Positions 12,782 through 22,986 of a stretch of 64,000 nt of DNA are shown one piece after another. The DNA lies in contig QNGE01001307.1 in the NCBI GenBank assembly GCA_008508345.1, forward strand, positions 62,001 to 126,000. Direction: 5' to 3'. Under the pieces are notes generated by a model. It saw nothing but the letters and a program-made list of their open reading frames with translations. It searched no databases and was not told the origin of the DNA. Source of the DNA: Paragonimus westermani. Taxonomy: Eukaryota > Platyhelminthes > Trematoda > Plagiorchiida > Troglotrematidae. Every line of letters starts with the position of its first letter. Within the stretch, counting starts at the first letter, position 1. The position numbers and the translations under genes are program-made.

Positions 12782-12861
12782 GCCAATCAGCTAGGACAAA
12801 TAAGTGTTGATCTAACAGTGTTCATCCCATATGACCTCTGTTTCCTTGTTAATGTGATCCC
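12782..12861 (+). repeat. Direct repeat copy B after PLE-2
   Basis: This is the second copy of the 12270-12353 repeat, about 510 bases downstream in the same orientation. The sequence that follows (GTTGATGAAGGTCACCTGAA, near 12868) resembles a Penelope-type 3' tail, so the element may extend to about 12.95 kb. That extension is inference. Confidence 0.55.
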
Positions 12862-15800
12862 GTTGCCTACATAGTTGATGAAGGTCACCTGAAGTGGTGG
12901 AAATATACAGTGTCAAAACCTTTTGGTAAGGTTATTTGTTTTACTTTTGTTGGTTATAAACAAACTGATTCACTTATTCCGAGAGAGTGGATATTCTTCC
13001 CGTACATGTCCGTGAAATTACAACTACTCTGAATGGGGACAGTGGACATTTTCTACCTCTCTGTTCTGTGCAGGTAAATGAGGTGTAGACCGGAAGTTAC
13101 AACGACCTTATGTTTAAGTAAACGGGTGGGTAGGAGCGACGTGATTCCCGAACTAAAAAAACGTATGCCGAATCGGCCTACGTGTTTACGTATAAAAGGT
13201 TATTACACTTAAAGAAGGATACTAAACGCGAACTCCTAAATGTATCACACTCTAAATCTACGTCCACATTGAATTAGTGTCTCTGTTAACTCTACCCAAT
13301 GGCATACCAGAACGCAGTTACGAATAGCTAAACTGAACACGTTTGCCGGACGATCGCATACTCAACTTACGATTAAACCGGATCAATAGAAAATCCTGAT
13401 GGCCATTTCTAACTTTATTTTTAGCAAACGGTTTCAGCGCTGATGAGACTGGAATATCGCTTCTTTTTTCTACACTGTTAACAAACCGGCTGGATTAGGC
13501 TTGTCCATCGTTAAGTGTCACAGTGGGAGAGTAATGATCTTGATTAACGTTCTCACAGTATCGTTTGGTCAGCCGCCTAACACCCTAGTTCCGTTCTTAA
13601 ACACGACGAAGACAAATGGTCCCATTGCATCTTTTTTACTCGTGTGTGGAGGGAGAGGTGACCGTTTGTTGCTGAAGCAAAGCATTGTGGTGATGCTACA
13701 TGTGATAGGAATGCCAAAGTTTTCCTGGACAGATTTAACGACCTACATTAAGGCGCAATTTCATTTACATGTGGTTCCGAATTATTGGCAGACTGACAGC
13801 GTCCAGAACATCAACAAACATAGAAGAGTTATCAGCCTACGAAGTTCTTCAGTGTCGTTGGTAGGACTTCATGGATTATCCGTCGGGTGGCTTGATAGTG
13901 TCCTGCCCAAAACTACTCTGTAGTAGTTGCGTAAAAACAACCTCGCTTAAGGATGATAATGGGAGAAGAATAGCGAAAGATCATTGCAAACGAAAATCAC
14001 AGGGACACGTTTATACGAAGAAAATGCTACAGAAAAGACAGATATTAGTTAAGTATTATGCTACAGTTTATTTTACACCAGTCGTGTTTTTAGCTGTTAC
14101 AAGATTGTACACTTTCGAAAATGGATAATAAAAAAATCTTGTTTACTTTCGATTAGATGCTGCTGTACACCACTTACGTCTGTAACGTGCCTATCTGCAG
14201 ACATGGATTGGTGGGTAGCGAACAATCGAGCAACAATCATGGTTTAGTTGGTTTTGGTTGATTGTGTGACGAAACCTTAAGTTAAACTTGGTCTCTGCAT
14301 TTCATCTTTACAAGATTCTTGCTCAGTGTCTGCTTCAGCCTGTACGGAATGGTGTGTATGGTCCTTTTGAAAATGAAATTCAAAATACAACTAGACGGAT
14401 ATAGTTATACAACATATACCTAAACGATGTATTTATAATCTGAGAATCAAAACAGTCACACTGAGCCCACGTGCATGCATCTCCCCAGTTGGTCTTTAAT
14501 AGTAACTTCCCCACTGAAATAGGGCAAGACAGTCGATTGTTTTCTTTGGATTGTCAGGCTTAAAGATGGTTCTCTTCGTGCAACCTCCACTGAAAAAAAC
14601 GTGGGATGTTACTTCGTTGGAGCTCAGGAGTTTTGTACCAATTAGAAGAGTGTGACGCGTGCGGGTAGAATTTGCAATTTCCGCTGGAATGGAAGTGTAT
14701 TGGGAATGCTCAACTTTCTCAAGCTGAATATCACCAAAAGTGACTGACTCAGACATTTTCATTGACACAAGTTGAACGGCAATCGACGGTCAACTTTGTA
14801 CCACAATTGTGTCACGCCAGCTGTTTTACGCAGCACATTCACGGAGGATCAACGTATTGTTTTCCTTAATGGAATCAAAAGCACTTCAGCTTTCTGTGTA
14901 GTGTCAGCCGTATACCGTAAGAAACCACCTACATGTGTCCAGAAGCACGTGGTGGTGAATTTAGCCCTGGCTTGATAATCTGCTGCACAGAGATCACCTC
15001 TTAATGCACTTATCGGTGTCAACTTCCAAGTGCCAAATTCACGTTACTTTCCACAGATTACCACAACTATTTTCATAGTTATTTGCCTTTAGTTTGTCAG
15101 AATGAATCCATTTATCGTATTTCTATCGTATTCCACTTATCTCATTCCTTGATCGAATGTTCTGGACGAGGAATTTGCACCATTATTTGATATGCTTATT
15201 TCGAGTTAAACATTACTCATATTGGATCGCAGCCTTCGCATCCCATAGACTTTTCACCCATCATCTTCCAAAAAGGAGTACGGGGTTCGAGTTTTGTTTT
15301 TGGTAAAGCTCATCCAAAAAAAACTAACTGAAAGGTCTATGTGAATGTGAATCCCGCTACCAAATGTGTGATATTTGACCTGGACTTACCTAAAAGCACG
15401 CCACATCACCGGTGATCTACATATAAACAATCCCCTTGATTGATTGTCTGTCTCGTTTCTTTTTGCATGAAAAAAACTGAAATATTCGAAAATGTCACAT
15501 ACACCTCTGGAACCGAGATATGGTCGCTGACTAAACCAAGTCTACGATTCTGAATGTAAACACCATTGGATTATCACTTTCTATGCGTGGCCCGAGCGGA
15601 AGAATGAAACGTCGCTCAAGCGTTCACCTTACATTACACTGTCGGCGTCAGATCTTAGACAAACCAAAGGTTTACCCTTGAGTTAACCTTGACGTCGGGA
15701 TCAAAGTGACAGGAAAAAGATATAGAACAATTGTGGAGACCGTGATTATATGGAAGTGAAATTTGACCATTGCATATACCGCACATAGAAACTTACCGCG

Positions 15801-16414
15801 ATGTTTTGAAAAAAATGCTCCCTTATATACACAGGATGATGGGAATGTTTTAAGCACTGTTTGAAATAGAAATTGGCAATAATGTTCCCACATGTGCCTC
15901 TCTCATTCTCTAACTTTGGTCGGAAATTAACTGTTCGAATATTACCAACACACCAGCTTTAGGTACTCAGTTTTACAATCAGCTGGAGATATTTGATCCA
16001 ACCGCTAAACCGCGTTCGATATGTTTTCATCAATTTATTGTGAAGTCTGTTCAAGATAGTTATTCCCAAGTGAAGTATGGTTATTTACTTAGTGTACTTC
16101 ACAGTAGTTGAGAAGTCCGTATTGTTTCTAATGTGGTGGAACCTCGTTAGCTGAGGGGTTTTCTTACCGTTCCGTGAGTTACTGCGTATTGAATCGGATG
16201 GGTTAATGTCGACGAACGTCGCAGATTGTCAGCTTAGTCTTTGTCTAACCGATGACGATTCATAACGTAGCTGCCTGTAACAAGTTGTTGTTGCATGGTG
16301 CAAATTCCTCAATTCCTTTTGTCCCTTCGGATCTTATTGCGAAAAAAGGCTCCAAATAAGGAAGTCGACGAAAAGCTGCAGTATATCTAATTTCCTGTTA
16401 CCGGAATTGCATGA

Positions 16415-17118
16415 CTCTTGAGTTTCAGATACGAGCTGTTTCGTCGGACATTTCAACAGTCGCGGAGGCATCAACGAGTAAGCATCGATGAGGTTAGAAA
16501 GGAGTTGTTTGGCACTGATTGTCAGACGAGTTCTTTTCTTCACTGCTTGCATTTGCACAGACTTAGATGGTTAGGTCATGCAATAAGAATTCCAGAAAGT
16601 CGTCTGCCTCATCGAACGTTCTTTGCCGGCGCTGCGGTCGACTAGCTTAATGTTTGAGGTGGACAGATGGCTAACTGTTGTAGAGGAGTGAAATCGTTCA
16701 CGAAGGGTTTTGCTCACTGTAGATAGGGTTTGTCTCTTGGGCTGGGGCCGTCGTAACTCTCAAAGTTGGTGGTTGGAAACTTCAAGTGAGATGGTGGCTG
16801 ATCGAACTCAGTGACGTGAACGTTGTCATTGTTTGGCGGAGTTTTCTGTGAAGTGAGTGCACCTAATGATGAGGGGCAGTGGAAGCCCTCAGGAAGCTGT
16901 CATGCTGATGACGCCTTACTTTGTTTGCAAGGCACCAAGGCACCTTGGTGTTGAATGTTTGAGTAGAGATGTAGCCATTTTGTTGGTTGCGTTCCTTCTC
17001 CTCCCCTTCAGTCTCCTTCTCTCTTCATATACAGGTTTTTTTTCTTTGTGGTTGTGTGGCAGTTGAGTATCAGTGCGAACCAATAGTGCATTGCTGACTA
17101 TGATAATGATGATATTAC
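16415..17118 (+). mobile_element. LINE 3' end, probably RTE-type, copy A
   Basis: The frame 16418-16645 encodes the C-terminus of a non-LTR reverse transcriptase protein: VRKELFGTDCQTSSF, then RLRWLGHAIRIPESRLPHR. After a stop and frame shifts, the degraded KSFTKG and LGWGRRNSQSWWLE-like segments follow. Bases 16.86-17.06 kb are the 3' untranslated part (shared with copy B), with a pyrimidine-rich block, and the end is a TGATAATGATGATATT tail. Short tandem tails of this kind are typical of RTE elements. Only the last few hundred bases are present, so this is a 5'-truncated insertion. Confidence 0.82.
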
Positions 17119-18143
17119 CGATTTGTTTGATATTACTATTCAGAAGGCGCAGAAGCTATGGTTTGTTATAAATCCAACATGCTCGACTACCTAAGAGGGT
17201 GAGAAACTACTATAATAAGAGCTTATTTTTGGCAGAACAAACCCATCTCGGTACAACCCCAGTTTATGCGGTGTGCAGAAACACCTCAACCATATTGCAG
17301 CGCTCCCATTGTTCACATAGCAGTGAAACAATTTCAAATCCTCAACTACTTATCAACTAGAAGTGCTCACTATTCTGGTTGTATTATCAGGAGAGCCACC
17401 AGGTTCACGTGCAACAAACCAGTTAAGATAGTCAGGCCAAATATGGGACTGTCAGCTCGTATCACAAAGACTATCTTCATCTCAACCAGGTCAGCCCAAG
17501 TATTTTTCCTGGTAAGTAACCAGATGAGAAATTAAACACCATCGCAGCGTGATACACCGTCGGTCAGAAGTTACTATGCTTGTGTATGTATGTGAAAGCA
17601 TGCGCGGGCATCGACTGGTGTTTGAGTCAGTAGGGTTGGTTAACCGCGAACGCAGCACAGATGTCTACTAGGCTTGCGTGCAACATGTGGGCCACATTAG
17701 ATAAAATGTTTCTGTATACTTTCGACTTTCGCGATCATAGTACAAATCTCAGGAGAGGATGTGTAAAGTGAGTAACCATCAAACTGACTGCTTCATTCAT
17801 AAATGTGAACACGACATTTCTATTAAACGGTCCAATTGAGAACTCCAAAAACTGGACAGGCCAATCTTGCCAGCAGTCTGCAAATACAGGTGTAAATTTG
17901 GGTAAGAATATAAATTGTGTCAAGTTCAGAACCATGACCTCATTTATCACACGTCCTCTACTGATTTCTGCACTTCATAAATTCTGAACCCAAGTGTGTA
18001 GGGTGAATTTTAGCTTGTGTCTCAGTTGAAACTCGTTTATACAATTACCACATAGTACTTATTGAACAGCATTCAGTTTATATATGACACAATTGCACTG
18101 CAGTACTTGGATAACGAGGTGCCATACAATTTTTCCGTTCCAG

Positions 18144-18231
18144 TTCAATTGCTGTGGAGTGACTGATGGATCAGATTTCGAAAACGCTCATGACTTCGTG
18201 CGGACCGTCAATGTGAGCGAGCAAGTAATCA
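18144..18231 (+). CDS. Tetraspanin exon with CCG motif
   Basis: This is an 88-nt exon between an acceptor ending CCGTTCCAG and a strong GTGAGT donor. It enters in phase 0 and leaves after one base of a codon (phase 1). The product begins FNCCGVTDGSDF, the hallmark CCG motif of the tetraspanin large extracellular loop, and carries a second sequon (NVS). The reading frame stays open past the donor for 16 codons and then stops, so the splice site rather than the open frame defines the exon end. The one-base overhang (A) pairs with CT at the start of the next exon to make a threonine codon. Confidence 0.9.
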
Positions 18232-18697
18232 GTGAGTATAGTGATGGTGTAATTTTGAACGACGCTCCACATGAACACTAGAATACTCCCTATCTGGCTA
18301 CGCAACCTCAGATAAACCTGGAATTCAAGGGCTATTGTGAAAAAACGACAGATGGGAAATTGTGATACAACAGTTTACAAAATGATGTTGCTTGAGTGAA
18401 TACAGACATGGGTCACCAGATAGTGGGAAAGAATTTTAGCAGGTTGATTTTTTTTGAAGTGTATATGCTGTGAACTTATACAGACGTCATTTGTGCAATA
18501 TGGAGTTTGACAAATATATTGAAAGTTCAAGTGAGAAAAATCAGCGTTTAACCGGATTAGAACCACGTGTATATGGGCATGTTTTTGATTTGAATTGAGT
18601 CGTAGCACTACAGACTGTTACACTATAAATGATATTGAGCAAGGTGAATATAAAACAACATAATATCTGATTTTAACCGTTTCTCGTGAATTTTCAG

Positions 18698-18885
18698 CTT
18701 TAAGCTATCCAATCTCATGCTGTAAGATGGATCACCAATTCCAAATCTTGAACGACACTTGCCCGACTTACTTCACCGAACAAAATTCGAACATTAAACG
18801 TGGATGCTGGCAAGAACTCTATCCGCATCTGGTCTACTACGGAAATGCATTGGCGATTGCCGGAATCATTTTGCTCTTGTTTCAA
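18698..18885 (+). CDS. Tetraspanin exon, PxSCC / GCW part of loop and start of TM4
   Basis: This 188-nt exon starts after TTTTCAG and enters in phase 1, exactly matching the preceding donor. It encodes PISCCK, a sequon NDT followed by Cys, then GCWQELYPHLVYYGN and the hydrophobic run LAIAGIILLLFQ. CCG, SCC, the single Cys and GC together give six loop cysteines, which in this family form three disulfides. The exon ends CAA|GTAATT. If it were not spliced, the frame would stop two codons later, inside TM4, so a further exon is required. Reading through would leave a shortened TM4 with no tail. Confidence 0.9.
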
Positions 18886-20109
18886 GTAATTTGAATTGCA
18901 ATCCATGTGAATATTTATCAAAGTGTGTTCCCTGTTGTTCTGAATTAGAATTGCACAGAATATAAAAGGGAGATAAGTAAAAATGGAAACAAAACAAACG
19001 CATTGTAATCCTAGGAAAATAATGCTCAGGTGGTTTGCAGCTTGCTTTGTCTTCCGTTGAGACTACTTAACGAACACTCTTCTAGTACAGGTAGGGTAGT
19101 CCACTGTTGGCATGGTCACTTAAGTAATCACTGACCACTTGACCTCCGATGAATGTCTGATCGTGAAGAGCTCAGTATCAAGCTTGAAATCAGTCACGTG
19201 TGCCCAATTTCATGGCTGAGGTTCGGAGGATGTTGAATTTCGTTGACTAGATGTACTGAAGGACACAGCTTCAAGCTGTGATCAGATGGCAGAGTGGTCT
19301 TTTGTATGTTGTGTTTGGTTTTTATTATACACATATTTCCTACGAAGGCTGACAAAACGAGGAAATAGTTACAAATTGTGTGTGATCTGAGTGTAGCTAG
19401 AAGCAGTTTTTCTTTTATCTCATTTATATTTCTTGTCACACGTTCTACCCTTTGTTTTCGACTATCTGTTCTTTTTGTAATCTCTGTTTGTTTCCGGGTG
19501 CTCAAACCACACTCAGTTTTTGTCTAGTTGTTCGTAGTAAAACAAATGATAGCGTTTAGTTACGATTCTTCAGTAATCTATTCTTTCGTTCGACCGTTAA
19601 ATTGTACGCTGTTCCACACTTGTTGTTTGTGTTTTTGCAAGAACTTTTCGGCGTCATCAGCTGACGGTGAGGTCAGAAGAGATCTTCTGGTTTATCAGAT
19701 GGTAGTTCGCACATGAACTTAACCGGTATTATAAGGTTGATTATACGTACCCCTTTCGTGAGTTCCCACACTCTAATTGATCATCATTTCGAAAATGAAC
19801 TTCAACCACACTTCATCGCAATCTTCATATTCAGATAAACCTGTCGGCTAGTCCACTTTATAAGGAAGCACTCATCACGAGTTTCGTTCATCTTAGAGCT
19901 GATCGTTTGTACGGACCAGAAGTTGTATTCCGACGCTCTTGTTTTCTGAGACTATCATGTTAATCACAACGCATGACTGGCATGTCCTGATCACGAGGAC
20001 ATCAACTGGATTGAACATAACGATTGTGTTTACCCTTATTCCAGAGTGATCATATAGGATTGTGTTTGAGCGTTTGGATATGTTGATTCTGCCTTGCCTG
20101 TTGTAATGT

Positions 20110-20285
20110 TGTTGGCGTTGTGGTTAACAAATTAATCTCATATATACGAGAGCCGGCGCGCAAATTCCGGTCCGAATGAGAATAAACACTTCTGGTCAGT
20201 ACTAATAACAGCGAGACTTTAGTCCAGTGCTTCCTGTAGCGAGAAGGCGTCCAACAAAGCACAATCTTTATTGTCCAAATCGCTA
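20110..20285 (-). mobile_element. Possible solo LTR segment
   Basis: On the - strand this block has AATAAA at 20272-20267 followed by a moderately GC-rich stretch. The sequence TTCCTGTAGCGAG at about 20.23 kb recurs as TTCCTACTGTAGCGAG at about 20.77 kb, beyond the GC-rich block. This is compatible with the R-U5 part of a solo LTR whose U3 is the GC-rich repeat, but no paired LTR, primer-binding site or internal region was seen. Confidence 0.25.
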
Positions 20286-20399
20286 GTCACATGCAACGCG
20301 CGCTCTCTCGTTTATGAGTCGTAATTCCAACCCGCAGCACCCCCCGGTTTCCGTTCACACGTCGTGTGCACTTCTAACCGGTTTACGTGCGTGACCGGT

Positions 20400-20760
20400 G
20401 CCTTCTATCGGAGGGTTTTCCGCTTGCCATTCCTCGTCTGTTTGTCCGATTTCGTTGCGCGATGGCTCGTCCGGCTGCTCGTGCTGTCCGCCATCCACCC
20501 AGTGTTGGCCTTGACCGTATTCCAACATCGTGTCGAGATGTTCCTCTAAATGTTGGAAAAACTACGCCTCCGATCTGGCCGTCTGTCGTATTTCGCCTGC
20601 CCTGCCTCGCCCGTTGGTCCGATCCAGTCGAGCGATGACTCATCCGGTCGCGCACGTTGTCCTTGATCCGATCGCGGCAGGTTTTTGAACGTACCTCCCC
20701 CACGTTGAGGCATTCGGCCGGGCGTTCGAAAACTCGCACCTCCGTCCTGACAATCCACCA
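20400..20760. repeat. GC-rich imperfect tandem repeat, unit about 170 bp
   Basis: Two degraded copies of one unit lie in tandem. GCCATTCCTCGTCTG ... GTCCGATTTCGTTGCGCGATG is mirrored about 172 bases later by GCCCTGCCTCGCCCG ... GTCCGATCCAGTCGAGCGATG, and each is followed by GACTCATCCGG-like and CCTTGA-type segments. The block is clearly richer in GC and CpG than its surroundings. Overlapping long frames on both strands reflect the composition and are not treated as genes. Confidence 0.6.
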
Positions 20761-21709
20761 CACTTCCTACTGTAGCGAGGTATCTGAAACGCCTATGTGA
20801 ATTTGAGGGCTGCGATCAAGTGTGGGTCACGTTCGGTTTGAAATAGTCGAAACACCCGGAGTTCTATCAACGACCATCATTTGTTTTAATGCGTGTCGGT
20901 GAACTTGTCGAGCCCGGTAGAATTGTACCGAGTTGACTGAACGAACAGGAGTTACTCACTTTTGTGGGTAGGAAACACTAGCTGTGTGATCAAATGGTTT
21001 AGTTTGAGGGCCAACTGGACATTGATCGCCGTGACCATCTTGCAATGGCGAGCCGCTTTCCATCTCTGGGTGATTGTTCACTAGGATGGAAGAAGTGTGA
21101 GACAGCACGGCACTCCACATAAAAATTTCCATATGGAACTATGCGGTTTGAACAACATAAACCATCCTGTTCGATTTTGCTGTTAGTTTCTTATGCTGTC
21201 ACCCCATCGTCCTTAAAATAGTTTATGGCAACATTTCATGCCAGTGAATTCAGTTGTTCAACTTTGTTTTTGCAACGCCAGTGATCTAAAAAGACAGGGT
21301 AAAAGGGTCGATGTGAATAAGAGAGTTTTCCTAACATTCAAACACCGAAAAGCAAACTGTGTTTCACTTGCGTTGATACAAAAAGTCTAATGGTCTAATA
21401 GTATCAACTCTACTAATACTCAACCAACCAGCCGCCAACGTAATTTTCGCAATGATCTATTTCCATTCCTTTCATAGACTGTCATAAAAAATGTCCAGCA
21501 ACTGTGAGTGAACTGCTTTCATTCACTGGAACTAACACTTTTCTGGCGTCCACCCCCTAATAACGTGGTGTCCATTTTACTGCATCAGATACTACATGTT
21601 TGATTCAGTGGATGAGTATATGCATCTGTTTCTGAAAATGAGTGGTTCGGCAGATTTGCTAAGTTAAATGAGACTCATTTACGAGAAGTCAGGAAACAGC
21701 TGTTTTTCT

Positions 21710-21780
21710 CGCTGGGTCGAATTCGAACGAAGCCCTGACTTTCCATAGTTGCTTCTCATCTAAGTCGCCGAGAAGTTAAA
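21710..21780 (-). repeat. Weak tRNA-like SINE fragment
   Basis: On the - strand there is a GTTCGAATTCG B-box-like stretch and a CTTAGATGAGAAGC A-box-like stretch at tRNA-like spacing. The match is weaker than for the other units. Confidence 0.3.
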
Positions 21781-22579
21781 TGGGATAAAATAGTGAGTAG
21801 TTGCTGGATCCGTCGCATGGACGCACACAGTCGCACTGTCCACTCCAGTCGAAGTACACTAACCAATGTAGTCATCAGCCAAAACACTTATTTTGACAAA
21901 TTCTACAGCCTTTTTAGTCGTTTAGCTGCACAGTACGAAGTGTGAATCGTGAAAAATGTGTCAGTGACTGTTTTAAACCTGCTGAGTGGCCTGATATTCT
22001 ATACGCAACACACCCTGTAATACCATAAAACAGTACACCCAGCTTCTTAAAAAATTGCAGTCTGCGAGGTATGTGTAAGTTCACCATAAGCTTACTTTAG
22101 TCACTGAGCTCTACATATTCAAGTGACATAGGAAACAATGCAAGCTCAACAAAGATTATGTAATAAACCTTATACCTCGAGCCGCCGAGCGAAATTTCGT
22201 TGAACAGCTTGAATGTCGGCAGAACGAATCGTCTCTATATCTACGTCGTACCTGCTTTTGTATTTGCGATTACTATTGATATTATTTCGCTTTAACTGTA
22301 ATTGGACACGCGTCCGTTGCGATGTACCCTGTCTTCAGCTAATTAGGTGGCAAAGGATTTAGCTCGTACGAAACTGAAACTCACACTACTAATCATAATC
22401 CTAACGTTCGCGTTCCCTTCTCTGTTGTGTGTTTTCAAAAAATCACACTAGCTTTGAGTTTCGCTTGTTTTGGAGCTCATCAGTAATATCTATTCTTGCC
22501 AAGATCTACATAGAGATTTCGGGCCTATCTAAAGTGAAACCAGCAGTGCACTGGTCAACATGAATTCTTCGTAAGAGCG

Positions 22580-22645
22580 TAGACTGTTGCTCGGATTCGA
22601 ATGAGGCACGGTAGGCCTAACTGACCAACTCAGATTAGAAAAATA
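22580..22645 (-). repeat. tRNA-derived SINE-like unit
   Basis: On the - strand, AATCTGAGTTGGTCAG (A-box region) is followed by CATTCGAATCCG (B-box region) in a shortened tRNA-like arrangement. No complete cloverleaf forms. Confidence 0.45.
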
Positions 22646-22932
22646 ATCGTATACATTGCTCTCCTCCCGGGGGGAGTTTAGATAAGTTTACCCGAACGAC
22701 AAGCTACGGTTAACTGTCCGTGTAATGGTCCCTGACCAATACACGTCTGTACTTTGCTCGTTGACTTTTGTTGATGTAGTTTTCTTAGGATCAGAAGTTT
22801 TGAAAATTCTCGGATTAGAAAATACGTTTTTTTAACGGTACTTTGTTGAAAACTTATTGTTTTTTTAAGCAAACGCACAGGTTAGGGGTATGTGACTATA
22901 CGAATTTTCTTGAATTTTTCTAATTCAATCAG

Positions 22933-22986
22933 GCTTCGCTCATTGTGATGTCTGGCGTGATGTTGGCCATGAGACAGACGTCGTAA
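22933..22986 (+). CDS. Tetraspanin terminal exon, end of TM4 and short tail
   Basis: This is a 54-nt exon after a pyrimidine-rich stretch ending AATCAG. In phase 0, as the upstream CAA|GT donor requires, it reads ASLIVMSGVMLAMRQTS and stop TAA. It completes TM4 after LLLFQ and leaves a tail of about five residues. The acceptor, phase and hydrophobicity all fit. The exon is tiny and about 4 kb from its partner, so a transcript is needed for certainty. No perfect AATAAA was seen in the following 250 bases; an AATAAT at about 23217 is a weak candidate polyadenylation signal. Confidence 0.68.
   Translation, partial: ASLIVMSGVMLAMRQTS

Larger units (their letters stand above)
2380..18143 (+). other. 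Tetraspanin giant intron, about 15.8 kb
   Basis: The interval is bounded by GTGAGC and CCGTTCCAG, and its length and position follow from the phase-consistent exon model. It holds two Penelope-like relics, one LINE tail, a TG microsatellite, an AAT run and a direct repeat, annotated separately. Bases 2.5-7.2 kb, 8.6-10.1 kb and 13.1-16.4 kb showed nothing I can name beyond chance frames. Confidence 0.7.
18886..22932 (+). other. Tetraspanin last intron, about 4.0 kb
   Basis: The interval runs from GTAATT to AATCAG. It contains the GC-rich tandem repeat near 20.3-20.8 kb and two SINE-like pieces near 21.7 and 22.6 kb. The rest (18.9-20.0 kb and 20.8-21.7 kb) has no recognised feature. Confidence 0.55.

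Noticed and set aside
13501..13923. A 140-codon frame with GPIASFLLVCGGRGDRLLLK, which faintly recalls the N-terminus of NPRL3-type GATOR1 proteins.
   Set aside because: Only about 20 residues are similar, the expected RYPF continuation is absent, no donor fits, and no further exons were found nearby.
20383..20763. Long overlapping frames on both strands in the GC-rich block.
   Set aside because: Arginine- and proline-rich text on every frame reflects GC-rich repeat composition. There is no start context or domain.
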